This document shows, piece by piece, positions 46,613 through 61,752 of a DNA stretch of 64,000 nucleotides; the first letter of the stretch is position 1, and each line of letters opens with the position of its first letter. The translations under genes and the position numbers were made by a program. Origin of the DNA: Verrucomicrobiaceae bacterium (lineage in GTDB: Bacteria; Verrucomicrobiota; Verrucomicrobiia; Verrucomicrobiales; Akkermansiaceae); contig JAIXQH010000051.1 of assembly GCA_027484055.1 (NCBI GenBank), positions 124,001-188,000 on the forward strand, in the 5' to 3' direction. Below the pieces are notes generated by a model. The model worked only from the letters and a program-made list of their open reading frames with translations, ran no database searches and was not told where the DNA came from.

Positions 46613-47761
46613 GTGGCCGCCAAAGCGAAAGTAACTCCTCAAAACACCGGAAATTTCCACGCCATCGTTGGAACCGACGAGGGACTTGTCCGTGAAAAAG
46701 CGCTCCAGCTCTACAACCAGCTCACCGGCGGCGTGGACGATGGCTTCACCCACGAGACGATCGACGGCATCGCGGATAATTCCGAGTCCGCCTTCGAAAT
46801 CTGCTCCATCACCATCCAAGCCTTGCTGACCATCCCGATGTTTGGTGGAGATAAAGTCGTCTGGCTGCGGAATGTGAATTTCCTGGCCGACAACGTCACC
46901 GGGCGCTCCCAGCGCACCGAAGCGGGTGTGGAAAAACTCCGTGCCACCCTCGAAAAGGGCATCCCCGCAAGCGTGAAATTCATCCTCACTGCCCAAGGCG
47001 TAGACAAGCGCCGGGGCTTCTGGAAATACATCGAAAAAGCCGCCGCCGTCCAAGCTTACGACCGCATCGACACCTCGCGGGACGATTGGCAGGAGCAAGT
47101 CGCTTCCCTTGTCACCAAGAAATCCCGCGAGCTCGGGCTGCGCTTCACGCCAGATGCCCTCGCCCTTTTCGTCCTCCTCGCCGGTGAGCAGTCCCAGCAA
47201 ATCGGTAATGAATTAGAAAAACTCGACCTCTTTCTCGGGCCAGAACGCCGCGAAATCACCGAGGACGACGTGCGCGTGCTCGTCCCGCTCAGCCGGGCCG
47301 CCGTCGTGTTTGAAATCGGAAAAGCCATCCAACTCGGCAATGCCGCGCGTGCCATCCAGCTCATCGACCAGCAGCTCGAAGCCGACGAATCCGCCATCGG
47401 TATCATGCGTGCTTCCATCATCGGCGTGGTTCGTAACTTGTTCATGGCCAAGCTCATCATGGAGAAATTTAAGGTTCCCACCGGGAACTACAGCGCATTT
47501 TCTGGCGGGTTGAACCGTCTGCCTGAGGCTGACCGCGCTTGGCTGCCGCAGAAAAAGGACGGCTCAGGCGTGAACGTTTTCCCGATCTTTCTCGCGGCGG
47601 AAAATGCGAAAAACTTCGACCTCAGCAGCCTCCAACATGTCATGGAAGCCACCCTCAAAGCGGACCAAGCCCTTGTCACCACTGGACTTGACCACCGACT
47701 GGTACTCCACCGCCTGATCGTGGAAATCGCCACGGCACGCAGAGCGCCTAGTCGCCGGTGA
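46613..47761 (+). CDS. holA: DNA polymerase III delta subunit
   Basis: FHAIVGTDEGLVREKALQLYNQL...MFGGDKVVWLRNVNFL...ALFVLLAGEQSQQIGNELEKLDLFLG...LSRAAVVFEIGKAIQLGNAARAIQLIDQQL; likely GTG start. Confidence 0.85.
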   Translation: MAAKAKVTPQNTGNFHAIVGTDEGLVREKALQLYNQLTGGVDDGFTHETIDGIADNSESAFEICSITIQALLTIPMFGGDKVVWLRNVNFLADNVTGRSQRTEAGVEKLRATLEKGIPASVKFILTAQGVDKRRGFWKYIEKAAAVQAYDRIDTSRDDWQEQVASLVTKKSRELGLRFTPDALALFVLLAGEQSQQIGNELEKLDLFLGPERREITEDDVRVLVPLSRAAVVFEIGKAIQLGNAARAIQLIDQQLEADESAIGIMRASIIGVVRNLFMAKLIMEKFKVPTGNYSAFSGGLNRLPEADRAWLPQKKDGSGVNVFPIFLAAENAKNFDLSSLQHVMEATLKADQALVTTGLDHRLVLHRLIVEIATARRAPSRR

Positions 47762-48659
47762 TCCCTTGGAAATGCTCCCACCCACCGCTCAGGGCTTGGC
47801 CTCCACCCAGTTCCACCAGTTCGCCGATGCGGGTCAGCGCTAGCTCTGGAAAGGCTTTTGCCCATTCTGTCACCAACATCGGCGCTTGAGCTTGGTCGAT
47901 GGCGATGAGCATTTCATAATCTTCCCCATCCCCCATCCCTTGGGCGACGGTGCAGCCTGGCGTGAGTGGAATGAGTGCTTCATCGACCCGGAAACCGCAG
48001 CCAGATGCCTTGGCAAGCCGCGGCAGATCCTTGGCCAAGCCATCCGAAAGATCCATCATGGCACTTGGAAGGAAATTGGATACCAACCAGTTTGCTTCAA
48101 CAATCCGCGGGATGAAGTTTAGGTGTTTTCCCGTGATCGATCCACCGAGGAGTCCGGTGACGAATAGGCTGTCGCCAGTTTTTCCCATGCTGCGGCGGAC
48201 TTGCTGGCCACGGCTGACCCACCCGGTCGCGGCGATGGAGATGACCGCTGCCGAGCCAGCGGGAACACTGGAAGTTTCGCCGCCCGCGAGGATGCCGCCG
48301 AAGCGTTTCAAGCATGCCCCGATGCCGCGGTAGAGTCCCTCGACCCATTCAAGATCCGTCTCCGCTGGCAGGGCGAGAGTGACAAGGAAATGCCCAGGAC
48401 GCCCACCCATTGCGGCGAAGTCTGACACCACTCGAGCCACCGCTTTCCAACCGACAGCCTCGGCAGGGGCACTGGGTAGGAAGTGGATGTGCTCGACGAG
48501 CGCGTCTGTTTTGAGGAGTTGAAGCTCTGGGAGCGATGGCCCTAAGTCGATGATCGCGCAATCGTCACCCGGTCCTGCCGCAGGGTCTAAGTCCTTGGGG
48601 ACCAAGGTAATGAGCCGCTCGATGAGCGCGTCTTCTCCGATATCGCGTAGCGTTTTCAC
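47748..48659 (-). CDS. thiL: Thiamine-monophosphate kinase
   Basis: GTG start: KTLRDIGEDALIERLITLVPKDLDPAAGPGDDCAIIDLG..LLKTDALVEHIHFLP..VGWKAVARVVSDFAAMGG, MMDLSDGLAKDLPRLAKASGCG. Confidence 0.93.
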   Translation of the reverse strand: MKTLRDIGEDALIERLITLVPKDLDPAAGPGDDCAIIDLGPSLPELQLLKTDALVEHIHFLPSAPAEAVGWKAVARVVSDFAAMGGRPGHFLVTLALPAETDLEWVEGLYRGIGACLKRFGGILAGGETSSVPAGSAAVISIAATGWVSRGQQVRRSMGKTGDSLFVTGLLGGSITGKHLNFIPRIVEANWLVSNFLPSAMMDLSDGLAKDLPRLAKASGCGFRVDEALIPLTPGCTVAQGMGDGEDYEMLIAIDQAQAPMLVTEWAKAFPELALTRIGELVELGGGQALSGGWEHFQGITGD

Positions 48660-49486
48660 AGCTGTGATTCGAGGGGGAGATGGAAATAACGAATCGCGAA
48701 TTGGATCAGCACGGTGAGCCCATTGAAGCAGAGATGCGCCGCGATGCAGCCCCAGATGGAGCCGGTTTTTTCGTAAATGATCACCAGCAAGCCGCCGAAG
48801 ATGCAGAGAGGAAACAACGCCGCCAAGTTCCCATGTGCCGCGGCGAATACCAAGGCGGTGCAGATTCCACCGACCCATGGACCCGCAAATTTTTTCGTGA
48901 CGGGGTAAAAATATCCCCGGAAGACCAGCTCCTCACAGATCGGCGCGGCGACCACTGCGGCCAGCGCCATCAGCCCTAGGATGAGAGGATCGTTGGATTC
49001 TTGGAGGAGTTTCACGCTGTCCTGCACTGCATCCACCCCGAGAGAGTCGATCCAGCGCGCGTAGCCAGTGGCATTCAGAAAAGTCATAAAAATCGTCATG
49101 CCGAGGACCGCACCGGGTGCGATTAGGAAGACCCATGGCCATTTTTCCCATTTCAATCCGAGCCAGTCAGACAGGCTCGTGCGCTTGATCACCAAGCAGG
49201 CGACGCCACCCGCGAGGAGGAATTGGAGGGCGATGGAGGCGATCAATCCCCGGGCGCTGATGTCGGGACTCGGGGCTTCTGTCTCTGCGAAAGAGGCGAG
49301 CACAAGCCCTGCGAAAATGAGATAAATCGCACTGATTCCGAAAAGATCACGCGGTTGGTAAAGGGCCGTATCGACCCGGCCGAAGAGACCTGTCGGCCAG
49401 TGAATTTTCAGCCTCGCAGCTAGCAAAAAAAGCAGCGCAGCTGTGGTGAAAGTCGCAAAGATGACGAGTTCTGTAGGGTCCTGCAT
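48656..49486 (-). CDS. CPBP-family intramembrane metalloprotease
   Basis: APICEELVFRGYFYPVTKKFAGPWVGGICTALVFAAAHGN..., multiple TM; overlaps the thiL start by 4 nt. Confidence 0.9.
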   Translation of the reverse strand: MQDPTELVIFATFTTAALLFLLAARLKIHWPTGLFGRVDTALYQPRDLFGISAIYLIFAGLVLASFAETEAPSPDISARGLIASIALQFLLAGGVACLVIKRTSLSDWLGLKWEKWPWVFLIAPGAVLGMTIFMTFLNATGYARWIDSLGVDAVQDSVKLLQESNDPLILGLMALAAVVAAPICEELVFRGYFYPVTKKFAGPWVGGICTALVFAAAHGNLAALFPLCIFGGLLVIIYEKTGSIWGCIAAHLCFNGLTVLIQFAIRYFHLPLESQL

Positions 49487-49567
49487 GGTCAAATCTTTAC
49501 CGCCCAAGCCTGAGCTTTCCAGAGCAGCTCCGCCAATGGAAAAATTCTACCCCCTGCGCGAGCCGTC

Positions 49568-49969
49568 TCAGGCTTCTGCGTGATTCCGCATGAAATCGGC
49601 CACTTGCGCGAAAAATGGGTCCAGAAAGACACGCGCCGTATCCGCCACCTCCGTTTCCACCATCGCAGCCGTCATGAGAGCCAGCCAACGATCCCGCTCG
49701 GCAATGCCGATTTTAAAAGGAATATGCCGCATCCGCAGCCGGGGATGCCCGCGCATTTCTTCATAACGAGTGGATGCCCCTAAACGAAAAAGGAGAAACT
49801 CCGCCAAGCGCTCTTCAGAACCTTCCCAATCTTCCGGCGGATACATCGGCCCGATCAGGTCGTCTTGGCGCACTCGTCGGTAAAACGCTGCAACCATCTC
49901 GCGGATTCCGGATTCCCCGCATGTTTTCATCACTTCAGCCTCGTTCATGAGGCTCACTAAAGCCCGCAT
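49568..49969 (-). CDS. Truncated hemoglobin (globin) family protein
   Basis: GIREMVAAFYRRVRQDDLIGPMYPPEDWEGSEERLAEFLLFRLGASTRYEEMRGHPRLRMRHIPFKIG. Confidence 0.87.
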   Translation of the reverse strand: MRALVSLMNEAEVMKTCGESGIREMVAAFYRRVRQDDLIGPMYPPEDWEGSEERLAEFLLFRLGASTRYEEMRGHPRLRMRHIPFKIGIAERDRWLALMTAAMVETEVADTARVFLDPFFAQVADFMRNHAEA

Positions 49970-50095
49970 CCTACCACCCGAGCAAGTGCTGACTGGGAGG
50001 ATCTTTTTTCTCCTGTCATGTCATTGATCTTGTGGTTTCTCGGTGGATTCGTTTAGCGTAACCCCGAAAATGCGACGCCATACCTCCTTCACCCG

Positions 50096-51769
50096 ATGAG
50101 CGACTCCAACCCCACGAACGGCTTCATCGCTCCCGATTGTTCAGAGCTAGCCCCCCTTTTCCCAGGCTATGAAATTCACAGCCTCATCGCCACCGGTGGG
50201 ATGGGGGCGGTTTACTGCGCGACCCAGAAATCGCTGGAAAGAACCGTGGCGATTAAAATTTTACCCACAGAACTCAGCAAAGACGCCGCGTTCTGTGCAG
50301 GTTTCGAAGCGGAGGCGAAGGCCATGGCCCGCCTCAATCACCCGAATCTCATCGGGGTCTATGATTTCGGAGAGGTGAACGGCATGCTTTTCATCATCAT
50401 GGAATTCGTTGCCGGCCAGTCGATTTACCATTCGGCAAACGGCATTGCCATTGATCCCCAAGAGGTGATCCGCCTCGTCGCCGGGATTTGCGACGGCCTA
50501 GCCCATGCCCATGAAAATGGGATCATCCACCGCGACATCAAGCCGTCTAACGTTTTACTCGACCTCAACGCTCAGCCGAAAATCGGCGATTTCGGCCTCG
50601 CTCGACCGATCGAGAAAAAGATCGAAGAGGGTGAGGAAATTTTCGGAACGCCCCACTATACCGCTCCAGAAGTGGTCGATGCTCCCCACTCCGTGGACTA
50701 CCGCGCAGACATCTTTTCCGTAGGAGTTCTCCTTCATGAGCTGTTGACCGGGAAGCTTCCCGCCCACGATCCGCGCCCGGCCTCGGCGATTTCTCGTTGC
50801 TCCACCCATTTCGACGCAATCATCCGCCGTGCCACCCAGCCCTTACCCGCAGGCCGTTACGCCAGTGCGAAAGAACTCGCTGCCGAGCTCCGGGCGATTC
50901 TAGCCACTCCCGCAGCAGGTCAGCCAAGGACTGGTGGCATGGCTGGACCTCGTCCCGCCCGCCCCTCCCGCTCCCGGGTGATTGTGAAGAAAAAACAATC
51001 ATCTGGACTGACACAGATCATTCTCACGCTCCTCGCCCTGATTGGCGGATACGCTGCCTATATCCATTTTTCAAAACCACCGGAAAACGTTGTAGTCCTC
51101 TCCGTTGAAAAAGCCCCAGATGCCCCACCTCCAGTGGTTCAGAAAACTCCAGCAACAGAGGTCACGCCCCCAGAATCTGAATCCGTAGTTGAGCCCGTAG
51201 TAGAAGCTCCAGCCCCTTCGGAAACTCCCGCGCCGGCCCCGGAAATGAAGTCCGTGCCGACTGGAAATGCTCCAACCCCGCCGAAATCAGACCTCACCGA
51301 ATTTTTCACCCGTGCCCGCAAGGTCATGCAAGAAAAAGCCATCCCCATCATCTCCCTCTACAAGGCGAACTCGAAGACCAACTTCACTGAGTTCGAAAAA
51401 TCGCTCAAATCCGAAATGCGTAAAGTCAAGGTGAACGGCGAGCGACTCGACGAAGTGGTCCTCCCGATCATCGATACCTGGCGGACCGCCGGTGAAAAGC
51501 TCCCCGTCACTCTCAACGAGCAGCTCAGCATGGTCCCGGAAATTGAAACCCTCTCCAGTCCATTTCTCTCAAGGCAAGTCGGCATCGAAGACACCTTAAA
51601 CGAGAACCTCTCACAGCTCTCAAAAACCTACGTCGCAGGCCTTCAGGTTCAGTCCAAGCGCTTCGCCACCAATGACGATCCCGGCGCAGTCGCCCTCATC
51701 GATCAGGAAATTAAAGAGACGGAGAGCGACTCCAAGTATTTCCGCAAGCTCATCCTCGGCGAAGAGTGA
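50096..51769 (+). CDS. Serine/threonine protein kinase with TM and C-terminal extracytoplasmic region
   Basis: GGMGAVYCATQKSLERTVAIKIL, HENGIIHRDIKPSNVLLD, KIGDFGLARP, GTPHYTAPEVV; TM IILTLLALIGGYAAYIHF followed by a Pro-rich linker. Confidence 0.94.
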   Translation: MSDSNPTNGFIAPDCSELAPLFPGYEIHSLIATGGMGAVYCATQKSLERTVAIKILPTELSKDAAFCAGFEAEAKAMARLNHPNLIGVYDFGEVNGMLFIIMEFVAGQSIYHSANGIAIDPQEVIRLVAGICDGLAHAHENGIIHRDIKPSNVLLDLNAQPKIGDFGLARPIEKKIEEGEEIFGTPHYTAPEVVDAPHSVDYRADIFSVGVLLHELLTGKLPAHDPRPASAISRCSTHFDAIIRRATQPLPAGRYASAKELAAELRAILATPAAGQPRTGGMAGPRPARPSRSRVIVKKKQSSGLTQIILTLLALIGGYAAYIHFSKPPENVVVLSVEKAPDAPPPVVQKTPATEVTPPESESVVEPVVEAPAPSETPAPAPEMKSVPTGNAPTPPKSDLTEFFTRARKVMQEKAIPIISLYKANSKTNFTEFEKSLKSEMRKVKVNGERLDEVVLPIIDTWRTAGEKLPVTLNEQLSMVPEIETLSSPFLSRQVGIEDTLNENLSQLSKTYVAGLQVQSKRFATNDDPGAVALIDQEIKETESDSKYFRKLILGEE

Positions 51770-51841
51770 TCCCCAGTGCATTTTCAAAGCGGAAACCCAC
51801 ACTTCCACTGGCGGCTTCGGTGATTCTCGTTAAACTCGGGC

Positions 51842-57586
<5,745 letters not shown>

Positions 57587-57629
57587 AATTTACGCGCCAT
57601 GTCCTATGTCGGTTGGGTAGAATAAAAAT

Positions 57630-57890
57630 TCCATATTTCAAGTTCCTGAAGTGTCGAAGGCTCTGAGCATTTCTCCCGCCACTGCCAATGCCTTGCTCGC
57701 CGAGTTCCTGAGGCTCGGTATTCTAATAGAACTCACTGGCTATCGACGAAACCGAATTTTTCACCTCCATGCCTACTTTAAACTTTTCCAATCCTCACTA
57801 GAACTTCGTTCATCGCTCATATCCAGCCTTCAGAAAAAATCGGAAAACACCTTATTTCTATCTGATAGTACTAGCCTCTTCCGAGGTTAG
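57630..57890 (+). pseudogene. C-terminal wHTH remnant of a Fic/DOC-family protein
   Basis: IFQVPEVSKALSISPATANALLAEFLRLGILIELTGYRRNRIFHLHAYFKLF resembles the C-terminal winged-helix tail of Fic proteins; no Fic core (HPFxxGNGR) upstream. Confidence 0.6.
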
Positions 57891-58228
57891 GCTACCGATG
57901 GTTGCGGCCAAAGTAAAAGGCTCGATGCCTCCCTTGCTCTGGATTGTCGGGCCGCGTATTTATAACTTAAACCGCGTGGGTCAAAGCGACGATATCTGCG
58001 TTCGGCGGTCCGAAAAAGTTGTCGCAGAATCGGCTTACCGCATCGATTAAGCTGGAGAGAATTTGGCCGCGTTCAAAGCGTTGGCTACTGTTCTGAACTC
58101 AATATCGTGGAGCCTTTATTGCGCCCATTTACTGAGATCGATGGAGGATCTAATTTGGATTTGAAGGCGATGACGGAGCTTGCGTTTCAAAATCCACATT
58201 CGGACTGACCTCGCTCAAATAAGCTCTC

Positions 58229-58519
58229 TTACAGCTTCGGCGGATTCCTTCGCGATATGGCCGAAAGTGGCTTGCGCAATACAGCGCACAGAATCAATAA
58301 AAAGCCCAAAACGCGGAGAATGTAGGTATAGCCAGCCCGTTCATCGGTGACTTCCAACTGGGTAACTACCACATGATTGAGCGCAAAAAGGAAAAATGCA
58401 ATTCCAAGATGAAGGAACAATCGATCATGGCCATTGCGCCAGATGCGGATGAAAAAGAAACCCGAGGCTAAATAGGCCATTGAGATCGCTCCGGCAAGAA
58501 AGGGGATCAAGGGATTCAT
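58229..58519 (-). CDS. Small three-TM membrane protein (DUF5985-like)
   Basis: MNPLIPFLAGAISMAYLASGFFFIRIWRNGHDRLFLHLGIAFFLFALNHVVV...LRVLGFLLILCAVLRK. Confidence 0.65.
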   Translation of the reverse strand: MNPLIPFLAGAISMAYLASGFFFIRIWRNGHDRLFLHLGIAFFLFALNHVVVTQLEVTDERAGYTYILRVLGFLLILCAVLRKPLSAISRRNPPKL

Positions 58520-58788
58520 TATTTTTTACGGTTAGAATTCCACACAAGGGCGTAAAGCAGGACTAGTAACCCGGCCAACGCTGCAATTAAGCGTGGTATC
58601 CGTAGATCAATATCTGTGAGGATCACTAGGTCAACAAAAAGAAGAACATTGCTTATGGTAAGGCCGACAAAGCATATCGCACACCAAAGGACCAGTCGCA
58701 CGCGGCTGAGCACAAAGCTGCGCAATAGAAGAATCATGCAGGTTGCGCTTGTGATCGCAGCAAGCGCGTAAAGGGCGATTTTAAACAT
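58519..58788 (-). CDS. Small three-TM membrane protein (DUF5985-like)
   Basis: MFKIALYALAAITSATCMILLLRSFVLSRVRLVLWCAICFVGLTISNVLLFVDL...RLIAALAGLLVLLYALVWNS; abuts the next gene. Confidence 0.65.
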   Translation of the reverse strand: MFKIALYALAAITSATCMILLLRSFVLSRVRLVLWCAICFVGLTISNVLLFVDLVILTDIDLRIPRLIAALAGLLVLLYALVWNSNRKK

Positions 58789-59138
58789 AAACTACGACAG
58801 TCTGACCTTTGGGCTGCTGAGAATTTTCTTTTGGCGTGAAGACCTAGAAAGAGCCAGTGGCGGGTAAAAACTGGGGTTGCGTGGGGAAAGGGGGAGATTC
58901 GGGTTAAGTGATAGTTCTGAAATGAAGAAACTTCCCGAAGGCCGATAGTCGGCGCATTCGATATATTTCGAAGTGCATTTCATGCTGCGTGAGCGTAGCT
59001 CTTAGGATCGCTAAGCCAAGTTTTTTTACAGCGGGTATCCGGCGGGTGAGGTGCCTGCCTTACACAAGTGAAAGGGAGCGGGGCGAAAATTGCTGAAAAA
59101 TGAAAGCCGGACTGCCTGCGCGGAGTAGGGAAAACGCT

Positions 59139-61082
59139 ATGATGGAAAACCCGGAAAAACAGTTGATCGGCAGGCGTCAGTTCATCGGCTACGCGGGGGC
59201 TAGCACGTTGGGATTGTTGCTAGCGCGTGAATCGCGCGGGGAGTCCGTGGCGAGTGGCTTTGTATTTCTTGAGGCCGAGGGATTCGACGACCATGGCGGG
59301 TGGGATCTCGACCAGCAGTCCATGGATCAAATGGGCGCGCCGTATTTGTTAGCGCATGGTCTTGGTGTGCCGGTGGCGGATGCCGTGACGCAGGTGGTGT
59401 TTCCCTCGGCGGGGACCTACCGCGTGTGGGTGAGGACGCGGGATTGGGTGGCACCGTGGAATGCGCCGGGAGCACCGGGGAAGTTCCAGTTGCTGATCGA
59501 TGGCAAGGCGCTGAAAGAAGTATTCGGAACGAAAGGGGCGGATTGGCACTGGCACGACGGCGGCACGGTGGAGGTCGGAGAGCGGGCCACGGTGGCCTTG
59601 CATGATCTCACCGGGTTCGAAGGGCGCTGCGACGCAATTTTGTTTTGTAAGGACGTCGGGTTTAAGCCAGTGGAAGACCTCGCGGCGCTGACAAAATTCC
59701 GTCGGAAATTGCTCCATCTGCCAGATGAACCGGCGGATGGTGGGGTGTATGATCTTGTGGTGGTGGGAGCGGGGCTGGCCGGGACCTGCGCGGCGCTCTC
59801 CGCAGCGCGGAACGGCATGAAAGTGGCCTTGGTGCAGGACCGGCCGGTCTTGGGAGGGAACGGGAGTTCCGAAGTGCGGGTGTGGCCGGAGGGCAAGACG
59901 CGCCAGGAGCCGTTTCCCCATGTGGGCGGGATCGTGGATGAGATCCTGCCGGAGATCAAGCGGACGGGGACCATGAATGGGGGCGGTGCCGAGTTGTTCG
60001 ACGATTCGCGAAAGCGGGACGTGGTAGCTGCCGAGCCGCGGATCTCGTTATTTACCGAGTATCGGGCGATGGAGGTGGAGAAATCAGGAAATGATATCCG
60101 TGCGGTGGTGATCCAAAGCACGCGCACGGCGGTGAGGAAACGGCTGGTGGGGAGTTTTTTCGCCGACTGCACGGGGGATGCCAAGGTGGGTTTTCTGGCT
60201 GGGGCGGATCATGAGTATTCGCTAGATCAACCGTTGATGGGCAGCTCGAATCTTTTCAGCGTGCTGGACGCCGCGCAGAAGCAGCAGGTGCTCAAGTGTG
60301 AGTGCAAGGACAAGGCCGCCCTATCCACGGCATACGAAGAAGGCGAGCTGGAACAACCCTTTCCCCGCTGTCCTTGGGCCTTGGATTTATCAGACAAGCC
60401 GTTTCCCGGCAGGGCGAAGTTTCAGGAGAAGGGGAAGGATGATCTGGCCGCCTTCGCCCGCCAGTGGTATTGGGAGAGTGGATTCGACAAGGATCAGATC
60501 AACGAGATTGAGCGGATCCGCGATCATAACTTCCGCGCGATGTATGGCGCGTGGGATGCGCTGAAGAATGTGGACGGACTCTATCCGACTCATCGGCTCG
60601 GTTGGGCCGCTTTCATCGCTGGAAAACGGGAATCCCGGAGATTGATGGGAGATGTGGTTTTGGATGCCAGCCACTTTCTGGAGGAGCATGAATTCCCGGA
60701 TGCAGCCTTTCCCTGTTCTTGGCACATCGATCTCCATTTTCCGAAGAAGGATTTTCAAAAAGGATTCGAAAGCAACGAATTCATCTCCGACTACACCCGC
60801 GGCAAGGAGCACCAATACGACGGAATCTACTGGGGGCCATATCGCTGTCTTTACAGCAGGAATATCAACAATCTGTTCATGGCCGGGCGCGACATCAGTG
60901 TCAGCAAGACCGGGCTAGGCGCGGTGCGGGTCATGAGAACCTGTGGCATGATGGGGGAAATCGTCGGTAAAGCGGCATCGATCTGCATGCACCAAAAAAC
61001 CTCACCGCGCGGAGTCTATGAAAAGCATCTCCCGCAGTTGAAGGAATTGATGCGACAACCTGCGTCCGCGCGGGTGGGATAG
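59139..61082 (+). CDS. TAT-exported FAD-dependent oxidoreductase ('xanthan lyase'-like)
   Basis: TAT-like RRQFIGYAGASTLGLLLA; YDLVVVGAGLAGTCAALSAARNGMKVALVQDRPVLGGNGSSEVRVWPEG; FFADCTGDAKVGFLAGADHEY. Confidence 0.88.
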   Translation: MMENPEKQLIGRRQFIGYAGASTLGLLLARESRGESVASGFVFLEAEGFDDHGGWDLDQQSMDQMGAPYLLAHGLGVPVADAVTQVVFPSAGTYRVWVRTRDWVAPWNAPGAPGKFQLLIDGKALKEVFGTKGADWHWHDGGTVEVGERATVALHDLTGFEGRCDAILFCKDVGFKPVEDLAALTKFRRKLLHLPDEPADGGVYDLVVVGAGLAGTCAALSAARNGMKVALVQDRPVLGGNGSSEVRVWPEGKTRQEPFPHVGGIVDEILPEIKRTGTMNGGGAELFDDSRKRDVVAAEPRISLFTEYRAMEVEKSGNDIRAVVIQSTRTAVRKRLVGSFFADCTGDAKVGFLAGADHEYSLDQPLMGSSNLFSVLDAAQKQQVLKCECKDKAALSTAYEEGELEQPFPRCPWALDLSDKPFPGRAKFQEKGKDDLAAFARQWYWESGFDKDQINEIERIRDHNFRAMYGAWDALKNVDGLYPTHRLGWAAFIAGKRESRRLMGDVVLDASHFLEEHEFPDAAFPCSWHIDLHFPKKDFQKGFESNEFISDYTRGKEHQYDGIYWGPYRCLYSRNINNLFMAGRDISVSKTGLGAVRVMRTCGMMGEIVGKAASICMHQKTSPRGVYEKHLPQLKELMRQPASARVG

Positions 61083-61190
61083 CGGAGTTTTCAGCGACCG
61101 AGTTTCGGGCGTGGTTGTGGCTTGAGGGGATGTTTCTGATTGCCGAGCTGCACGCTCATTTAGAAGGGGATGGGGGGCTAGTGGGGCTCG

Positions 61191-61418
61191 TCAGGGGCGA
61201 GGAAGAACTACAACTGCACGGCACTTTGGGCATTGGTAACCCTCGCAGCTGTCCCCGCTGTGAACAACGACTTCCTTCTTTTCCGGACCATTGAACCACA
61301 AATGCTGATATGACGACCCAACCAGTAAGAAACCCCAGAAAGTTCCTCGAACCGAACACTTTCCCGGTTCCATTACCGTGGAGCAGATTGGACATTTTGG
61401 TTGGGGAAGATTCATCAT
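61191..61418 (-). CDS. Small zinc-ribbon protein (DUF6487-like)
   Basis: KCPICSTVMEPGKC... and YQCPKCRAVVV: paired CxxC knuckles. Confidence 0.6.
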   Translation of the reverse strand: MMNLPQPKCPICSTVMEPGKCSVRGTFWGFLLVGSSYQHLWFNGPEKKEVVVHSGDSCEGYQCPKCRAVVVLPRP

Positions 61419-61752
61419 TTATTTCTGCCTAACGCCTGTATTAATTCATCTAGAGCAAACATGTCTAGAAACTCATTTGCTGATGCTGTGACCTCATTCA
61501 CGATTACCCGATTTCAATTTATTGAGTCCGTACCACCTCGGCCATTACGCTGACTACCGATTTTTTCGTGTCGCCAGTGCTTCCTGAGATTAATTCCAAT
61601 GCCTTTCCGGTTCTCAATAAGACAGCCGTTTCGAGCGTTTGCATTCGTTGGTTAATGAAGTTATCACGATAGCGCGAGGTGCATATCGACAACGTCGCCG
61701 GACTCATCGCCTATGGAATCTTGCGCGACTTTTTGAACGGACCATTGGAAAT

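Noticed and set aside
61519-61707. 62-aa minus-strand ORF downstream of the Gfo/Idh gene
   Set aside because: Short, no family match; the segment 61430..61750 has weak coding signals on either strand.
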